From an uncultured bacterium (GTDB lineage Bacteria; Bdellovibrionota_C; UBA2361; CAKMMH01): 25,237 nt of DNA. Below are positions 7,930 through 16,412 of this stretch, in pieces; positions within the stretch are counted from its first letter, which is position 1; the number at the start of each line of letters is the position of its first letter. The DNA is taken from positions 1-25,237 of the forward strand of contig CAKMMH010000003.1 in the NCBI GenBank assembly GCA_927798255.1. The letters are read 5' to 3'. The position numbers were made by a program, and so were the translations under genes. Under the pieces are notes generated by a model. It worked only from the letters and a program-made list of their open reading frames with translations, ran no database searches and had not been told where the DNA came from.

Positions 7930-9150
7930 TTAAGGAATCTCCGTTGGCGTATGAGTCGGAGTCGGCGTAGGAGTATTAGTTGATGTAGGCGTAGGTGTAC
8001 TAGTCGGCGTGCTTGTAAATGTAGGCGTACTTGTAAATGTAGGCGTACGAGTAGCTGTAGGAGTATTTGTAAAAATAGGAGTATTAGTAAATGTTGCCGT
8101 AACATACGGACTATTTGAATCTAAAGGATCTGTTCCGTTTTGTACCTCTTCACCATCTGAATAACCATCGCCATCGGTATCAAAATAATCAGGTGCTGTC
8201 TCATGAATATAAAGCTCATCAAAATCTGTTAATTCATCTCTATCAGTATCCTTTCTTTTATGATTTGTTCCATAACGAGAGATCTCAAACAAATCTGGAA
8301 TTCCATCTTGGTCGCTATCTGGCCTTTGCGTTTTCATAATTGATTGAATGCCTGTCTTTTTATTTATAAGCTGAGAGTAAAAACTATTTGCAAGTACAGT
8401 GTAGCCTTTAGATGATGGATGAAGTCTATCTCCTGTAAGTAAATTTACATCAAATTTATGACTAAATCTTGTGTATTTTAATCCTCTTAACTTCTTATTA
8501 AGCTCTGTTACAAATGGCACTTGATACTCTCGCCCTACAGGAATTAATACGCTACTACTTATAATAACTAGAGGTGAACCGTTAAGATGAGGCAAAATTG
8601 AATATAGATATTCAATGGAACGTCTAATATTATTTACTGTATATTCAACAGGATTATGGTCCCAATAATCGTTTCTTCCGACATCAAATATAATGATATC
8701 TGACATAGCTAACTTATTAAAAGCGGCCTTTGTAGGACCTCTCCTTTGTTTATAAATTTTCATAAGTTTTGCACGCAAGCCACTACTTGTAACTCCAGGA
8801 TACCCGATAGAATTAAATCTTACATGAAGTTTTTTATTATACTTTTTAAACTTATCTTGTAGTCTTATAACGTACCCCCCCTTGTTTCCATTATCAAAAT
8901 CGCCTCTACCATAAACAATACTATCACCGACAAATGTAATTTCTAATTTTTGGTCACAATTATAGTCAATAAATTTCTTCTTGGTAGTTTTTGCTTTTTG
9001 AGAAGCAGGATTTATTATCTCTTTTTTATTCTTAAATGGAACTTGAGGACATGCATAAAGCTTGTTAGCAACACTTCCTTCTAAAATAAGAAATGAAACT
9101 AAAGAAACAAAAAAACATTTATGTTTTAAGAAGGCTTTTAATACATGCAC
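7930..9150 (-). CDS. Exported SGNH/GDSL-type hydrolase with calcium-binding repeats and Thr/Pro tail
   Basis: This 406-residue protein begins with a signal peptide (hydrophobic core FFVSLVSFLILEGSVA, ~13-28). The SGNH hydrolase blocks follow: FVGDS with nucleophile S77, a glycine block near 116, GRND at 158-161, and DRLHP at 241-245 carrying the Asp/His of the dyad. Residues ~278-347 are Asp-rich thrombospondin type-3-like calcium-binding repeats (DSDQDGIPD, DTDRDELTD, DTDGDGYSD). Residues ~351-406 are a low-complexity tail of TNTP/TPT/TST units ending TPTEIP, with no sorting signal visible. It is probably a secreted or surface lipase, esterase or carbohydrate esterase; the substrate cannot be told. 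The start is a GTG at 9150, because an in-frame stop lies at 9160-9162 and no ATG fits; the RBS is weak. Confidence 0.85.
   Translation of the reverse strand: MHVLKAFLKHKCFFVSLVSFLILEGSVANKLYACPQVPFKNKKEIINPASQKAKTTKKKFIDYNCDQKLEITFVGDSIVYGRGDFDNGNKGGYVIRLQDKFKKYNKKLHVRFNSIGYPGVTSSGLRAKLMKIYKQRRGPTKAAFNKLAMSDIIIFDVGRNDYWDHNPVEYTVNNIRRSIEYLYSILPHLNGSPLVIISSSVLIPVGREYQVPFVTELNKKLRGLKYTRFSHKFDVNLLTGDRLHPSSKGYTVLANSFYSQLINKKTGIQSIMKTQRPDSDQDGIPDLFEISRYGTNHKRKDTDRDELTDFDELYIHETAPDYFDTDGDGYSDGEEVQNGTDPLDSNSPYVTATFTNTPIFTNTPTATRTPTFTSTPTFTSTPTSTPTPTSTNTPTPTPTHTPTEIP
7933..8100 (-). repeat. Degenerate tandem repeat coding for the Thr/Pro-rich tail
   Basis: The 3' end of the SGNH hydrolase gene is a run of related 6- to 18-bp units. 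For example, on the plus strand CTTGTAAATGTAGGCGTA occurs twice in succession at ~8009-8046. It encodes Thr/Pro/Ser repeats. Such runs change length easily by slippage, so tail length may vary between strains. The repeat also creates spurious open frames in other frames. Confidence 0.7.
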
Positions 9151-9228
9151 ATGTAAAGCTTAACAAAAAAACTCTACTGTGTAAACACTTTTAAAGTTTA
9201 TGTTATTTAAATGAACTTATTTAATATG

Positions 9229-9888
9229 TTATAGTAAAATTTGCTTAATATTTCCTAAAATATGTACCCATGTTTTGTCATAATCACCAGATGGAAAATA
9301 CACAAGCTCAGATATAGTAGCTTGTATAGTAATAAACACTAAACAAACTAATAATATCGCAAAACAATTAAAGACATATTTATTGTCAATTCTATTTAAA
9401 AACATTAATAGGAAAAAGAATATCAATGGAACGAACTCACATATATATCTTTCTGTTAAGAAAAAATATGAACTAACTAAAAGTATTTCAAAAATTAAAG
9501 AGAATACCGCAACACTTTTATAATTAACGACTCCTTTAAATTTTTGATTATATAAATATTTAGAAGCTCTATATATAAAATATAAAATTAGAAATGAAAA
9601 AAATATACTTGATAATGTTACTGCTATATATGGTTCCTTCCATCTAGGATATAAATATGCATTTTTATATTCATGGCGAAAAAACGAAACATAAGGAAAT
9701 TGTAAACTAAAATTAGCACTACTTGGAAAAAGAAATGTTAATAAACCATCATATAGTCTTTTCACATTAAACAAGCCATAATCCTTAACTTCTTTCCAAC
9801 AATGCATCTTATAAAATGTTGCTACAGTTAAAATTAAAGCAAAAACTATAAAAAAACATCCGTATTTTTTCACCCTATTTTTCTGCAT
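9229..9888 (-). CDS. Multi-pass membrane protein of unknown function, possibly a 5'-truncated large membrane enzyme
   Basis: This 219-residue protein has about five hydrophobic segments (~9-27, 86-108, 127-144, 150-166 and 171-190). Between the first two lies a soluble loop, probably periplasmic, containing NVKRLYDGLLTFLFP. The motif ERYICEFVPL (146-155) and the order loop, TM, TM, ERY..(D/E)F.P, TM resemble the C-terminal third of large polytopic proteins of the PMT/GT-C glycosyltransferase-like type, as I recall them. That makes this look like a stand-alone C-terminal part, but I cannot prove it. A TAG stop directly precedes the ATG in frame, and the MotE-like gene ends 20 nt upstream, so no N-terminal extension is possible here. 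No function is assigned. Confidence 0.6.
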   Translation of the reverse strand: MQKNRVKKYGCFFIVFALILTVATFYKMHCWKEVKDYGLFNVKRLYDGLLTFLFPSSANFSLQFPYVSFFRHEYKNAYLYPRWKEPYIAVTLSSIFFSFLILYFIYRASKYLYNQKFKGVVNYKSVAVFSLIFEILLVSSYFFLTERYICEFVPLIFFFLLMFLNRIDNKYVFNCFAILLVCLVFITIQATISELVYFPSGDYDKTWVHILGNIKQILL

Positions 9889-9909
9889 CTAATAATTACT
9901 TTTATTATA

Positions 9910-10713
9910 TTAGTAATTTACAAGCATCTTACTCATCTTAAGTGCTTTTTCTTTATCCATAAGTGAAAGTATCTGACCAATTCTTTTTTCACTCATTTTA
10001 CTCATAAGACCTAGGGCTATCGTAATATCTAACTCTTCCATAAGTTTTGCAGATTCTTCTGGTGACATGGCTGAATAAATTTTCGCAAGTTGCTCAACTT
10101 GCATATTTCTTTTTTGATCAACTCCCTCTCTATTTGTTTTAAGTCTTTGTGTTAACTCTCTTAATTCTGCAAGCTTTATTTCAAGCTCATTTTCTCTTGA
10201 AGTTAAATCAATTTCTCTTAAATCCATTTTCTTTGCACGCTCTGAAAGCTCAACTCGTCTTGCATCAAGTGCTGTTAAAACTTTTTTATCTTCTTTTGAA
10301 AAATTTTCACTAGGAACTATAACTGGTGCTACCATGTTTGTTGTATCTGCAGAAACTTTAGAAACACTTGCAAATCCCACAGCCTCTAATGCGCTAAAAA
10401 ACACTTTTGTCATAGCAAACACGACAACAAGAATAAGGCAAACTGCTTGCCCTCTATCCATAGTTTTTATAGGAGGAAGTGAAGCTTGCATTGAAGAGTT
10501 AGAAGTACCTTGATTATAACCTCCAAATTTTGAAAAACTTGATGTATCACCTCTTAAACCTTGCCTTATAGTTTCTGCGATCTTCTTAGGATCAACTTTT
10601 TGCTTACTAGCACCCCCCTTTGATTTTGCAGCCATCCAATTTGTCATAGATTTGTGCAAATTTTCATATAGTGCCTTTGCTTCCTCTCTTGTCATTCCAT
10701 TTGTTTTAGCCAT
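9910..10713 (-). CDS. MotE-like flagellar motor chaperone (MgtE N-terminal/FliG-like C-domain)
   Basis: This 267-residue protein has a cytoplasmic N-terminus (~1-88), one transmembrane segment (~90-112, VCLILVVVFAMTKVFFSAL), a periplasmic coiled coil (~140-205) and a C-terminal MgtE_N-type helical domain (~206-267). The latter contains AKIYSAMSPEESAKLMEELD and two further helix repeats ending MSKMLVNY. Known MotE proteins have this plan (TM, coiled coil, MgtE_N) and stabilise the motor protein MotC in Rhizobiales; similar genes follow fliJ in many flagellar operons. The gene directly follows fliJ (22-nt gap) with a good RBS (AAGGAT), so co-expression is likely. The ~88-residue N-terminal extension, Gly/Ser-rich around 60-80, is longer than I expect for MotE. 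The role is inferred from architecture and context. Confidence 0.75.
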   Translation of the reverse strand: MAKTNGMTREEAKALYENLHKSMTNWMAAKSKGGASKQKVDPKKIAETIRQGLRGDTSSFSKFGGYNQGTSNSSMQASLPPIKTMDRGQAVCLILVVVFAMTKVFFSALEAVGFASVSKVSADTTNMVAPVIVPSENFSKEDKKVLTALDARRVELSERAKKMDLREIDLTSRENELEIKLAELRELTQRLKTNREGVDQKRNMQVEQLAKIYSAMSPEESAKLMEELDITIALGLMSKMSEKRIGQILSLMDKEKALKMSKMLVNY

Positions 10714-10735
10714 AAATAAATCCTTTTATTAGTAA

Positions 10736-11164
10736 TCATCCTATCTTTTTAAATCGTTGTACCATAGTGTTGTCGTTTTCTTTCTCCTCTTCTTTTAGAA
10801 GATTTTTTTTGTATTCGGTTTCTTGCTTTTCTTTTAAAATCTCTAAACTCTTTGCTTCTTTTGATGCTTCAAGATATTCTTTTCTTGCTTCCTGAGCTTC
10901 AGGCTTTAGTTTCTCAATTTCCTCCTTTTGTTTTTCAATTTCTAAATATAAATACTCACCATACTGCCCAGTTAAAATTAAATAGTTAATATTAACTACT
11001 CCCTCTTTAATTCCATTATTCTCTGCTTCATATTGTAAGTTTTTTAATCTTTCTTCTGCATTAAATAATTTTTGATTTTTTAAAGTTAGAACTCTTTTTT
11101 TCTCATCTTTAATTGATTCTCTATATTTTAAAATTCGTTCTAATTTAAATTTAAACTTTTTCAT
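10736..11164 (-). CDS. fliJ: Flagellar export protein FliJ
   Basis: This 142-residue, highly charged, almost wholly coiled-coil protein has the typical FliJ beginning (MKKFKFKLERILKYRES) and usual length. FliJ is the soluble stalk-like component of the flagellar type III export apparatus: it sits in the FliI hexamer and contacts the export gate protein FlhA. It follows fliI by 23 nt and precedes the MotE-like gene by 22 nt. FliJ sequences diverge strongly, so the identification depends on the N-terminal pattern plus position right after fliI. Confidence 0.88.
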   Translation of the reverse strand: MKKFKFKLERILKYRESIKDEKKRVLTLKNQKLFNAEERLKNLQYEAENNGIKEGVVNINYLILTGQYGEYLYLEIEKQKEEIEKLKPEAQEARKEYLEASKEAKSLEILKEKQETEYKKNLLKEEEKENDNTMVQRFKKIG

Positions 11165-11187
11165 AAATTATTTATGCAAAATATAAA

Positions 11188-12501
11188 TTAACCTTCATTA
11201 GTCAAAATTTCTTTTAACATATTAAAAGTTTCTTCTTTAGTGCATTTCTCACTTGCTTTTTGTTTTAAAAAGCCATTGATTTTATCATTTAAAGAAACTG
11301 CTCTATCAACTTTTAAATTTTGCCCCGCTTTATATGCACCAATTGTAATTAAATCTTCATTATCCCTATATGTTGCAATTAAATCTCTAACCTCTGATGC
11401 CATATCTACAACATCACTAGAAACAATATCTGGCATTACCCTTGATACACTTTGTAAAACATCAATTGCAGGAAAATGTCCACGTCCTGCAAGCTTTCTA
11501 TCAAGCACAAAGTGCCCGTCTAGAATTCCTCTTGTAGTATCAGCAATTGGTTCATTCATATCATCCCCTTCAACAAGCACTGTATAAAGCCCTGTAATCG
11601 AACCTTCGCCATCACAAGTTCCTGCTCTTTCTAAAAGCTTTGGAAGCATTGCAAAAACTGATGGCGTGTAACCTTTAGTACTTGGTGGTTCTCCCGTTGC
11701 AAGACCAATTTCACGCTGAGCCATAGCTAGTCGTGTAACAGAGTCCATCATTAAAACTACCTTTTTTCCTTTTGCTCTAAAATATTCCGAAATAGAAGTT
11801 GCTAAAAACGCAGCTCTAATTCTAAGTATTGCTGACTTATCCCCTGTCGCCACTACTACAATTGATCTTTTTATACCTTCTTCTCCTAAATCCTTTTCTA
11901 TAAACTCTCTTACCTCTCTTCCTCGCTCTCCAATAAGAGCAATAACATTAATATCACTATCAGAATGACGAGCTATCATACCAAGAAGTGTTGACTTACC
12001 AACTCCAGAGCCGGCCATAATACCAATACGCTGCCCAAGTCCTATAGTTAAAAGTCCATTTATTGCTCTTACTCCCGTATCAAAACAATCTTTAATCCTA
12101 GTCCTTGTTACAGGATTTGGTGGGTCATTATGAAGAGAAACTTTCTCACCCGTTAAAATAGCCTCTTTCCCATCCATTGGATTGCCAAGACCATCGATAA
12201 CTCTTCCAATTAATTTATCAGATACTAAAACCCCACTTGATGAATCCCGAGATATTACCTCTGTTCCAAGTGTTACACCTTCTACTAAATCAAATGGCAT
12301 CACTAAAATATTATCATTTTTAAACCCTACAACTTGTGCTAAATGTTCTTTTCCATTTGTGCAAATTGCAACATGCGACCCGACAGGAACTTTAGGACCA
12401 TTTGCTTCAATTAAAATTCCTGCACTACTTACGACACTCCCTTTAAGCTCAAAAGGTGAAACAAAATTTAATGCTGCATTTGCTTTATCTAGTAATCCCA
12501 T
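11188..12501 (-). CDS. fliI: Flagellar protein export ATPase FliI
   Basis: This 437-residue F1-beta-like ATPase has its Walker A at 164-171 (GSGVGKST), the GERGREVREF segment at 191-200, Walker B ending in D253 (VVLMMDS), and the export-ATPase signature ATGEPPSTKGYTPSVF just after it. It energises and unfolds substrates for the flagellar type III export gate in the cytoplasm. The length is normal. The start at 12501 lies 17 bp inside the end of fliH and has an RBS (AAAAGG, 8 nt upstream); this overlap points to translational coupling. A non-flagellar type III homologue is excluded by the surrounding fli/flg genes. Confidence 0.97.
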   Translation of the reverse strand: MGLLDKANAALNFVSPFELKGSVVSSAGILIEANGPKVPVGSHVAICTNGKEHLAQVVGFKNDNILVMPFDLVEGVTLGTEVISRDSSSGVLVSDKLIGRVIDGLGNPMDGKEAILTGEKVSLHNDPPNPVTRTRIKDCFDTGVRAINGLLTIGLGQRIGIMAGSGVGKSTLLGMIARHSDSDINVIALIGERGREVREFIEKDLGEEGIKRSIVVVATGDKSAILRIRAAFLATSISEYFRAKGKKVVLMMDSVTRLAMAQREIGLATGEPPSTKGYTPSVFAMLPKLLERAGTCDGEGSITGLYTVLVEGDDMNEPIADTTRGILDGHFVLDRKLAGRGHFPAIDVLQSVSRVMPDIVSSDVVDMASEVRDLIATYRDNEDLITIGAYKAGQNLKVDRAVSLNDKINGFLKQKASEKCTKEETFNMLKEILTNEG

Positions 12502-13279
12502 AAACTAACCTTTTAAATGCACTATCTAAATCAAAATTAGCATCTCCTAAAGATGACTCAATTACACAACCCTTATTAATTGTATCATCTGCTACAAATT
12601 CAAAATCATTTTCAACATTTGAAAATTCTTCTTTTTTATTTATGCTTTTTAAAAATCCAAAACTTTGAGTACTTACTCTTATCTTTTTTATTGTTGCACC
12701 TTTTATACTTTCAAGTGCAGTATGAATAACCTCTAAAATATATTCCGGATTTTCTTTCACTGTGTGATTAATTATTTTACTTGCAATATTTATACTTAAA
12801 TTTAATGCCTCTTTCTCTATATCATTTTTATATTCTTGAATTTGTGTTTTTAAATCATCTAATACTAAGTTAACTTGATTTTTTAAATCATTTTCTTCGA
12901 ATTCTTTCTGAGCATTTGCTTTTATTGTCGCCTCTTCAAATCCTTTATCGTAAGCTTCCTTTGTTATCTTATCAATTTCTTCTTGCTTTAATTTTATAAG
13001 ATCTTTTTCTTCTTCATCTTCTTCTTGTTCAGGTTTATCTTCATATTTTTTTAAATCAAAAGCTTCACTCTCAGGAAGATGTAAACGCTTATCACCCTTA
13101 TGAGGAATTCCACCATAATCTGCAAACACAGGGTCAACAACAAGGTTACTTTCATCAAGTATATCAAGAGTTATAGGAATAAAGCCTCTATCTGGATGAT
13201 AGTTTCCTACTATCTCCCAGCTTGTTGCCTCATAAGGAGCTTCTTTATAATCTACTTGTGATTTACACTCTTTTTTCAT
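12485..13279 (-). CDS. fliH: Flagellar assembly protein FliH
   Basis: This 264-residue protein has a C-terminal half (~110-264) that fits FliH: a long charged coiled coil (KEAYDKGFEEATIKANAQKE...), then ALNLSINIASKIINHTVKENPEYILEVI and a short beta-rich end. FliH regulates FliI and brings the ATPase to the C-ring and FlhA. An N-terminal Trp (W22) may be the residue type that binds FliN or FlhA. The first ~105 residues, including a Pro/Gly-containing stretch and an acidic patch EQEEDEEEKD, are unlike short FliH N-termini. Position between fliF and fliI, with a 17-bp overlap into fliI, supports the call. No fliG lies in the 31-nt gap to fliF. Confidence 0.88.
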   Translation of the reverse strand: MKKECKSQVDYKEAPYEATSWEIVGNYHPDRGFIPITLDILDESNLVVDPVFADYGGIPHKGDKRLHLPESEAFDLKKYEDKPEQEEDEEEKDLIKLKQEEIDKITKEAYDKGFEEATIKANAQKEFEENDLKNQVNLVLDDLKTQIQEYKNDIEKEALNLSINIASKIINHTVKENPEYILEVIHTALESIKGATIKKIRVSTQSFGFLKSINKKEEFSNVENDFEFVADDTINKGCVIESSLGDANFDLDSAFKRLVYGITR

Positions 13280-13310
13280 AACTTATAAATCAAACCTATA
13301 ACAACTTAAA

Positions 13311-14963
13311 CTATAACCTACCATCATTTAACCAGTAACGGATAAGAAGAGCTGCCTGTTGAGGATTTTCCTTAACAAGCCTTGAGTTCTCTGCAAGTAA
13401 ATCTTCAAGCTGATCAAGGTCAACTGCAGGCTCAAATGTAGGAATCTTAACTTTAGCTTTCTCTTGTTCTAACTCTTGTTCTAATTCTTCAAGTCCTGAA
13501 GGAAGCAATCTACTTAAATCAATCTCTGCATCTGTTGGAGTAATTAAAAATTTAATTAATGGTTTTACAAGGACAAAGAAGAAAAGAAGTATAAATATAA
13601 TTGGGACTGCTTTAGTGATTGCCTTAAAAATTAAATCTTGACTCTCTTGTTTTTCCATAATTTTAACAAAATTATCATCTGTTTCATAAAACGGAATATT
13701 TTCAACAGTCACAACGTCACCTCTATTTGGGTCATATCCGACAGCACTTTTAACTAAACTTTCAATTCTTTGCATTGTATCTTCACCAAGTGGTACGAAT
13801 TCTTTTTGCTCCGGTGTCGTATCAGTAGCAGGTGCTATGACTTTATAAGTACCATCTACAAGTACTGCAACTGATAATCTTATTAGTTTTCCTTTTGGTG
13901 AAATACTTTTACTTATTGATTTTGAAATCTCATAATTTTTTACTTTCTCTGCTCTACTACTATTTTCTTCACCGATTCCTTGAGGTGCTAATAAATTTGT
14001 ATCTCTTGTTAAATTTGAAACGACCCCTGGAACGCCACCTCGCTGAGAAGTTCCTACTCCTTCTTCAATTGATTTTTCAGATCTAATAACTTTTCCTGAT
14101 GGGTCATAACTTTCCTCTTCTCTTTGAGATGAAGAAAAATCAAGCTCTGCTGTAACTTTAGCAACAACCTTCTCTGGTCCAATTACACGCATAAGCATTT
14201 GTTCAATTCTATTTGAATATGCTTTTTCTAAGCTTTGTTGATAATTTAACCTCTCAGAATCAATATCAAATTCATCTTTAATATCATCTTGAGAAGTAAG
14301 AAGCTTTCCTGTGGAGTCAACAATTGTTACATTCTCTGGTGTCAACCCCTCAACACTACCTGACACTAAATTGACAATACCTCTGATTTGTTCTTTTGAT
14401 AGTCCATTTCCAATATTTAGCTTTAACATAACAGAAGCAGTTGTTGGAATTTTATTTTTCATAAAAACTGTTTTTTCTGGCTGAGTGATATGAACTTTTG
14501 CAGAAGATACTGAATCAAGTGAGCTTATAGTTCTTTCAAGTTCTCCCTGGATTGCTCTTACAAATTTTAATTTTTCAACAAAGCTAGTTGTTCCAAAATT
14601 TGTATTATCAAAAATTTCAAAACCTACTGTACCACCTTTTGGAAGTCCTTCTGCAGCAAGAGAAAGTCTAAGCTCATGAACCATTTCTGGTGGGCTTACC
14701 GCGATTATATCACCATCACCTCTTATTTGATATTTAACTTGTTTTTCTTTTAATTTTTCAACAATTGTTGCAGAATCTACTTGTTTTAAATCTGAAAAAA
14801 GCACCGCGTAATCAGGTTGACTTGCCCATTTTGAAACAAAAACTATTCCTGCAACTGATGCAACAATTAAAAGAGGAAATAAAATTTTTTGAACTAGAGG
14901 TAACTTTAAATACCCTTCAAATAAATTCCCTAGTATTGCACTTGGATCTAATGATGTAGCCAC
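13311..14963 (-). CDS. fliF: Flagellar MS-ring protein FliF
   Basis: This 550-residue protein has TM1 at ~26-46, a large periplasmic ring-building region (YscJ/FliF, e.g. SDLKQVDSATIVEKL and LAAEGLPKGGTVGFEIFD), TM2 at ~452-472, and the cytoplasmic C-terminal FliG-binding tail (~515-550: LEDLLAENSRLVKENPQQAALLIRYWL). FliF multimers form the MS ring, the base of the flagellum and housing of the export gate. Length and order are normal. The start is a GTG, supported by an AAGGAG RBS just upstream. The FliG-binding tail is intact although fliG is not the next gene. Confidence 0.97.
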   Translation of the reverse strand: MATSLDPSAILGNLFEGYLKLPLVQKILFPLLIVASVAGIVFVSKWASQPDYAVLFSDLKQVDSATIVEKLKEKQVKYQIRGDGDIIAVSPPEMVHELRLSLAAEGLPKGGTVGFEIFDNTNFGTTSFVEKLKFVRAIQGELERTISSLDSVSSAKVHITQPEKTVFMKNKIPTTASVMLKLNIGNGLSKEQIRGIVNLVSGSVEGLTPENVTIVDSTGKLLTSQDDIKDEFDIDSERLNYQQSLEKAYSNRIEQMLMRVIGPEKVVAKVTAELDFSSSQREEESYDPSGKVIRSEKSIEEGVGTSQRGGVPGVVSNLTRDTNLLAPQGIGEENSSRAEKVKNYEISKSISKSISPKGKLIRLSVAVLVDGTYKVIAPATDTTPEQKEFVPLGEDTMQRIESLVKSAVGYDPNRGDVVTVENIPFYETDDNFVKIMEKQESQDLIFKAITKAVPIIFILLFFFVLVKPLIKFLITPTDAEIDLSRLLPSGLEELEQELEQEKAKVKIPTFEPAVDLDQLEDLLAENSRLVKENPQQAALLIRYWLNDGRL

Positions 14964-15025
14964 TTAAAAACTCCTTGTTAAAACATCCACATAAAATCAA
15001 AAAACCTTATTTATATTGTATAAAA

Positions 15026-15361
15026 TCATATCTGCGTTCTCATTACTTCTTGATATGCCTGAACAATCCTTTGCCTTACGGTATTCATTAGTTGAAATGC
15101 CACATCGGCTTTCTCTAATGCGATCATAGCTTCATGAGGTGTAATATTCTTTTTCTTTAAAACTAAATCTTCAATTTTTTGGTCTGCTTCAAGTTGAAGT
15201 GAATTAACACCTTTTACAGCATCTTTTAAAAAACTTGCAAATGACTCCCCATCTTCTTTATTTCCATTATCATTAATTTTTAATGAATTCTTAGAAAAAG
15301 AAGATAACTTTTCCTGAGGAGTAATTTTTGAAAAACGATTATATATTTCATCTATAGACAT
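15026..15361 (-). CDS. fliE: Flagellar hook-basal body protein FliE
   Basis: This 111-residue protein has the conserved FliE C-terminal half: FASFLKDAVKGVNSLQLEADQKI, then the diagnostic HEAMIALEKADVAFQLMNTVRQRIVQAYQEVMRTQI-type end, read over residues ~75-111. FliE links the MS ring to the proximal rod (FlgB) and is an early export substrate. It has a good RBS (AAAGGGA). It follows flgC by 17 nt and precedes fliF by 62 nt, the canonical flgB-flgC-fliE-fliF order. Confidence 0.96.
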   Translation of the reverse strand: MSIDEIYNRFSKITPQEKLSSFSKNSLKINDNGNKEDGESFASFLKDAVKGVNSLQLEADQKIEDLVLKKKNITPHEAMIALEKADVAFQLMNTVRQRIVQAYQEVMRTQI

Positions 15362-15378
15362 TTTTAAATCCCTTTATT

Positions 15379-15807
15379 TTAATATCTAATTGAAATTTCT
15401 CTTGCTTGCCTTAACATTTCCCTTGCAGTTTCAAGTGCTGTAGCGTTAGCTTGATAAAGCCTTGAAGCTGTCATTAAATCTGTCATAGCGGATACAACAT
15501 TTATATTTGGATATGAAACATATCCGTTTTCGTCAGCATCAGGATGTCCTGGCTGATAAACCATCCTTGCAGGGCTATTGTCTTCGACAACTGCCATAGC
15601 AACAGGTTTTGCTAAACTCATTTTATCTAAAGATGAGCTAAAACTTCCTTGCAATGTTTTTGCGACTTGCACTAATTGTTTTGGTTTATATGGAGTGCCA
15701 TCTTCAGTTTTTGTGGTTTCTGCGTTAGCAATATTTGAAGCTAAAAGATTTACTCTAAGTCTATTTACGCTAAGTCCATTTGATAAAACCTCTATGCTAT
15801 CAAACAT
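15379..15807 (-). CDS. flgC: Flagellar proximal rod protein FlgC
   Basis: This 142-residue rod protein has the N-terminal rod motif LRVNLLASNIANAETTKTEDGTPYKPK and the C-terminal motif MTDLMTASRLYQANATALETAREML. These are the two D0 helices that pack together in the rod. VSYPNINVVSAMTDLM is typical of FlgC, as opposed to FlgB, FlgF or FlgG. The length is standard. RBS TGGAGAA precedes the ATG. It is exported by the flagellar type III system, so there is no Sec signal peptide. Confidence 0.97.
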   Translation of the reverse strand: MFDSIEVLSNGLSVNRLRVNLLASNIANAETTKTEDGTPYKPKQLVQVAKTLQGSFSSSLDKMSLAKPVAMAVVEDNSPARMVYQPGHPDADENGYVSYPNINVVSAMTDLMTASRLYQANATALETAREMLRQAREISIRY

Positions 15808-15871
15808 AATTTATTCTCCATAAAAAAATAAAATAAAACCTTAAAACCTTTAAAAATCAACTTATTAAAAA

Positions 15872-16288
15872 CTAATTTTGTGCATATCTAATTGCATTTC
15901 TTAAAATTTGTAGTTTCTTACGAACAAGAGAAGCTGACAAATTATAATCCGATGCATTATTTGCAAGTTTACCCATTTGGATATCGATATCTACATTGTT
16001 ACCATCACCTTTTGTTGCGCCTGAATAATCAGGGATTATATAAGCGCTAGTATTATCTGTGATATCAAGATGCCCTTCCTTGGTTTTGCTCACGTTTGTT
16101 TTATCTTTTGCAAATGCTTTTTCAAGTTCATGAGCAAAATTGATATCCATAGATTTATATCCAGGAGTTTCTGCATTACTTATATTGCTTGTTATTGCTT
16201 GAGAGCGAAACCAGTATAAGTCCATAGCCTTACTTAAGGCACCTATGCTTTGATCAAAAAGCTTATTTACATTTTTTATTTCTGTCAT
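15872..16288 (-). CDS. flgB: Flagellar proximal rod protein FlgB
   Basis: This 138-residue protein has the rod-protein motif ITSNISNAETPGYKSMDINF near residues 32-51 and a C-terminal helix NLSASLVRKKLQILRNAIRYA, both characteristic of FlgB. It builds the most proximal rod segment on FliE and the MS ring. It is the first gene of the flgB-flgC-fliE-fliF-fliH-fliI-fliJ run. A 202-nt gap separates it from fliD upstream, so a promoter for the basal-body operon is expected there. RBS AAAGG is present. Confidence 0.96.
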   Translation of the reverse strand: MTEIKNVNKLFDQSIGALSKAMDLYWFRSQAITSNISNAETPGYKSMDINFAHELEKAFAKDKTNVSKTKEGHLDITDNTSAYIIPDYSGATKGDGNNVDIDIQMGKLANNASDYNLSASLVRKKLQILRNAIRYAQN

Positions 16289-16334
16289 TTAATAAACCTT
16301 TATTAAAAAGATAAACTTTATGCAAAAATACCTT

Positions 16335-16350
16335 TGCAATTAATATGCTA
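16335..16350 (-). promoter_or_regulatory. Weak sigma-54-like promoter candidate upstream of flgB
   Basis: On the minus strand TAGCAT-ATTAA-TTGCA has the exact spacing of the sigma-54 consensus TGGCAC-N5-TTGCA, and the -12 GC is kept, but the -24 GG is AG. The predicted start of transcription lies ~37 nt before the flgB ATG. Flagellar rod operons are often sigma-54 dependent, but the imperfect -24 element makes this a weak call. Confidence 0.25.
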
Positions 16351-16412
16351 AATATAGAAAAAAGTTTTGCATTATTTTTCAATGAGTTATAAAGATTTTT
16401 AAATAATTCTTG

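Noticed and set aside
7911-8105. Minus-strand open frame rich in Leu/Arg
   Set aside because: It is a frame-shifted reading of the Thr/Pro tail repeat of the SGNH hydrolase gene.
11188-14963. Non-flagellar (injectisome) type III secretion cluster
   Set aside because: flgB, flgC, fliE and fliD in the same cluster are flagellum-specific.
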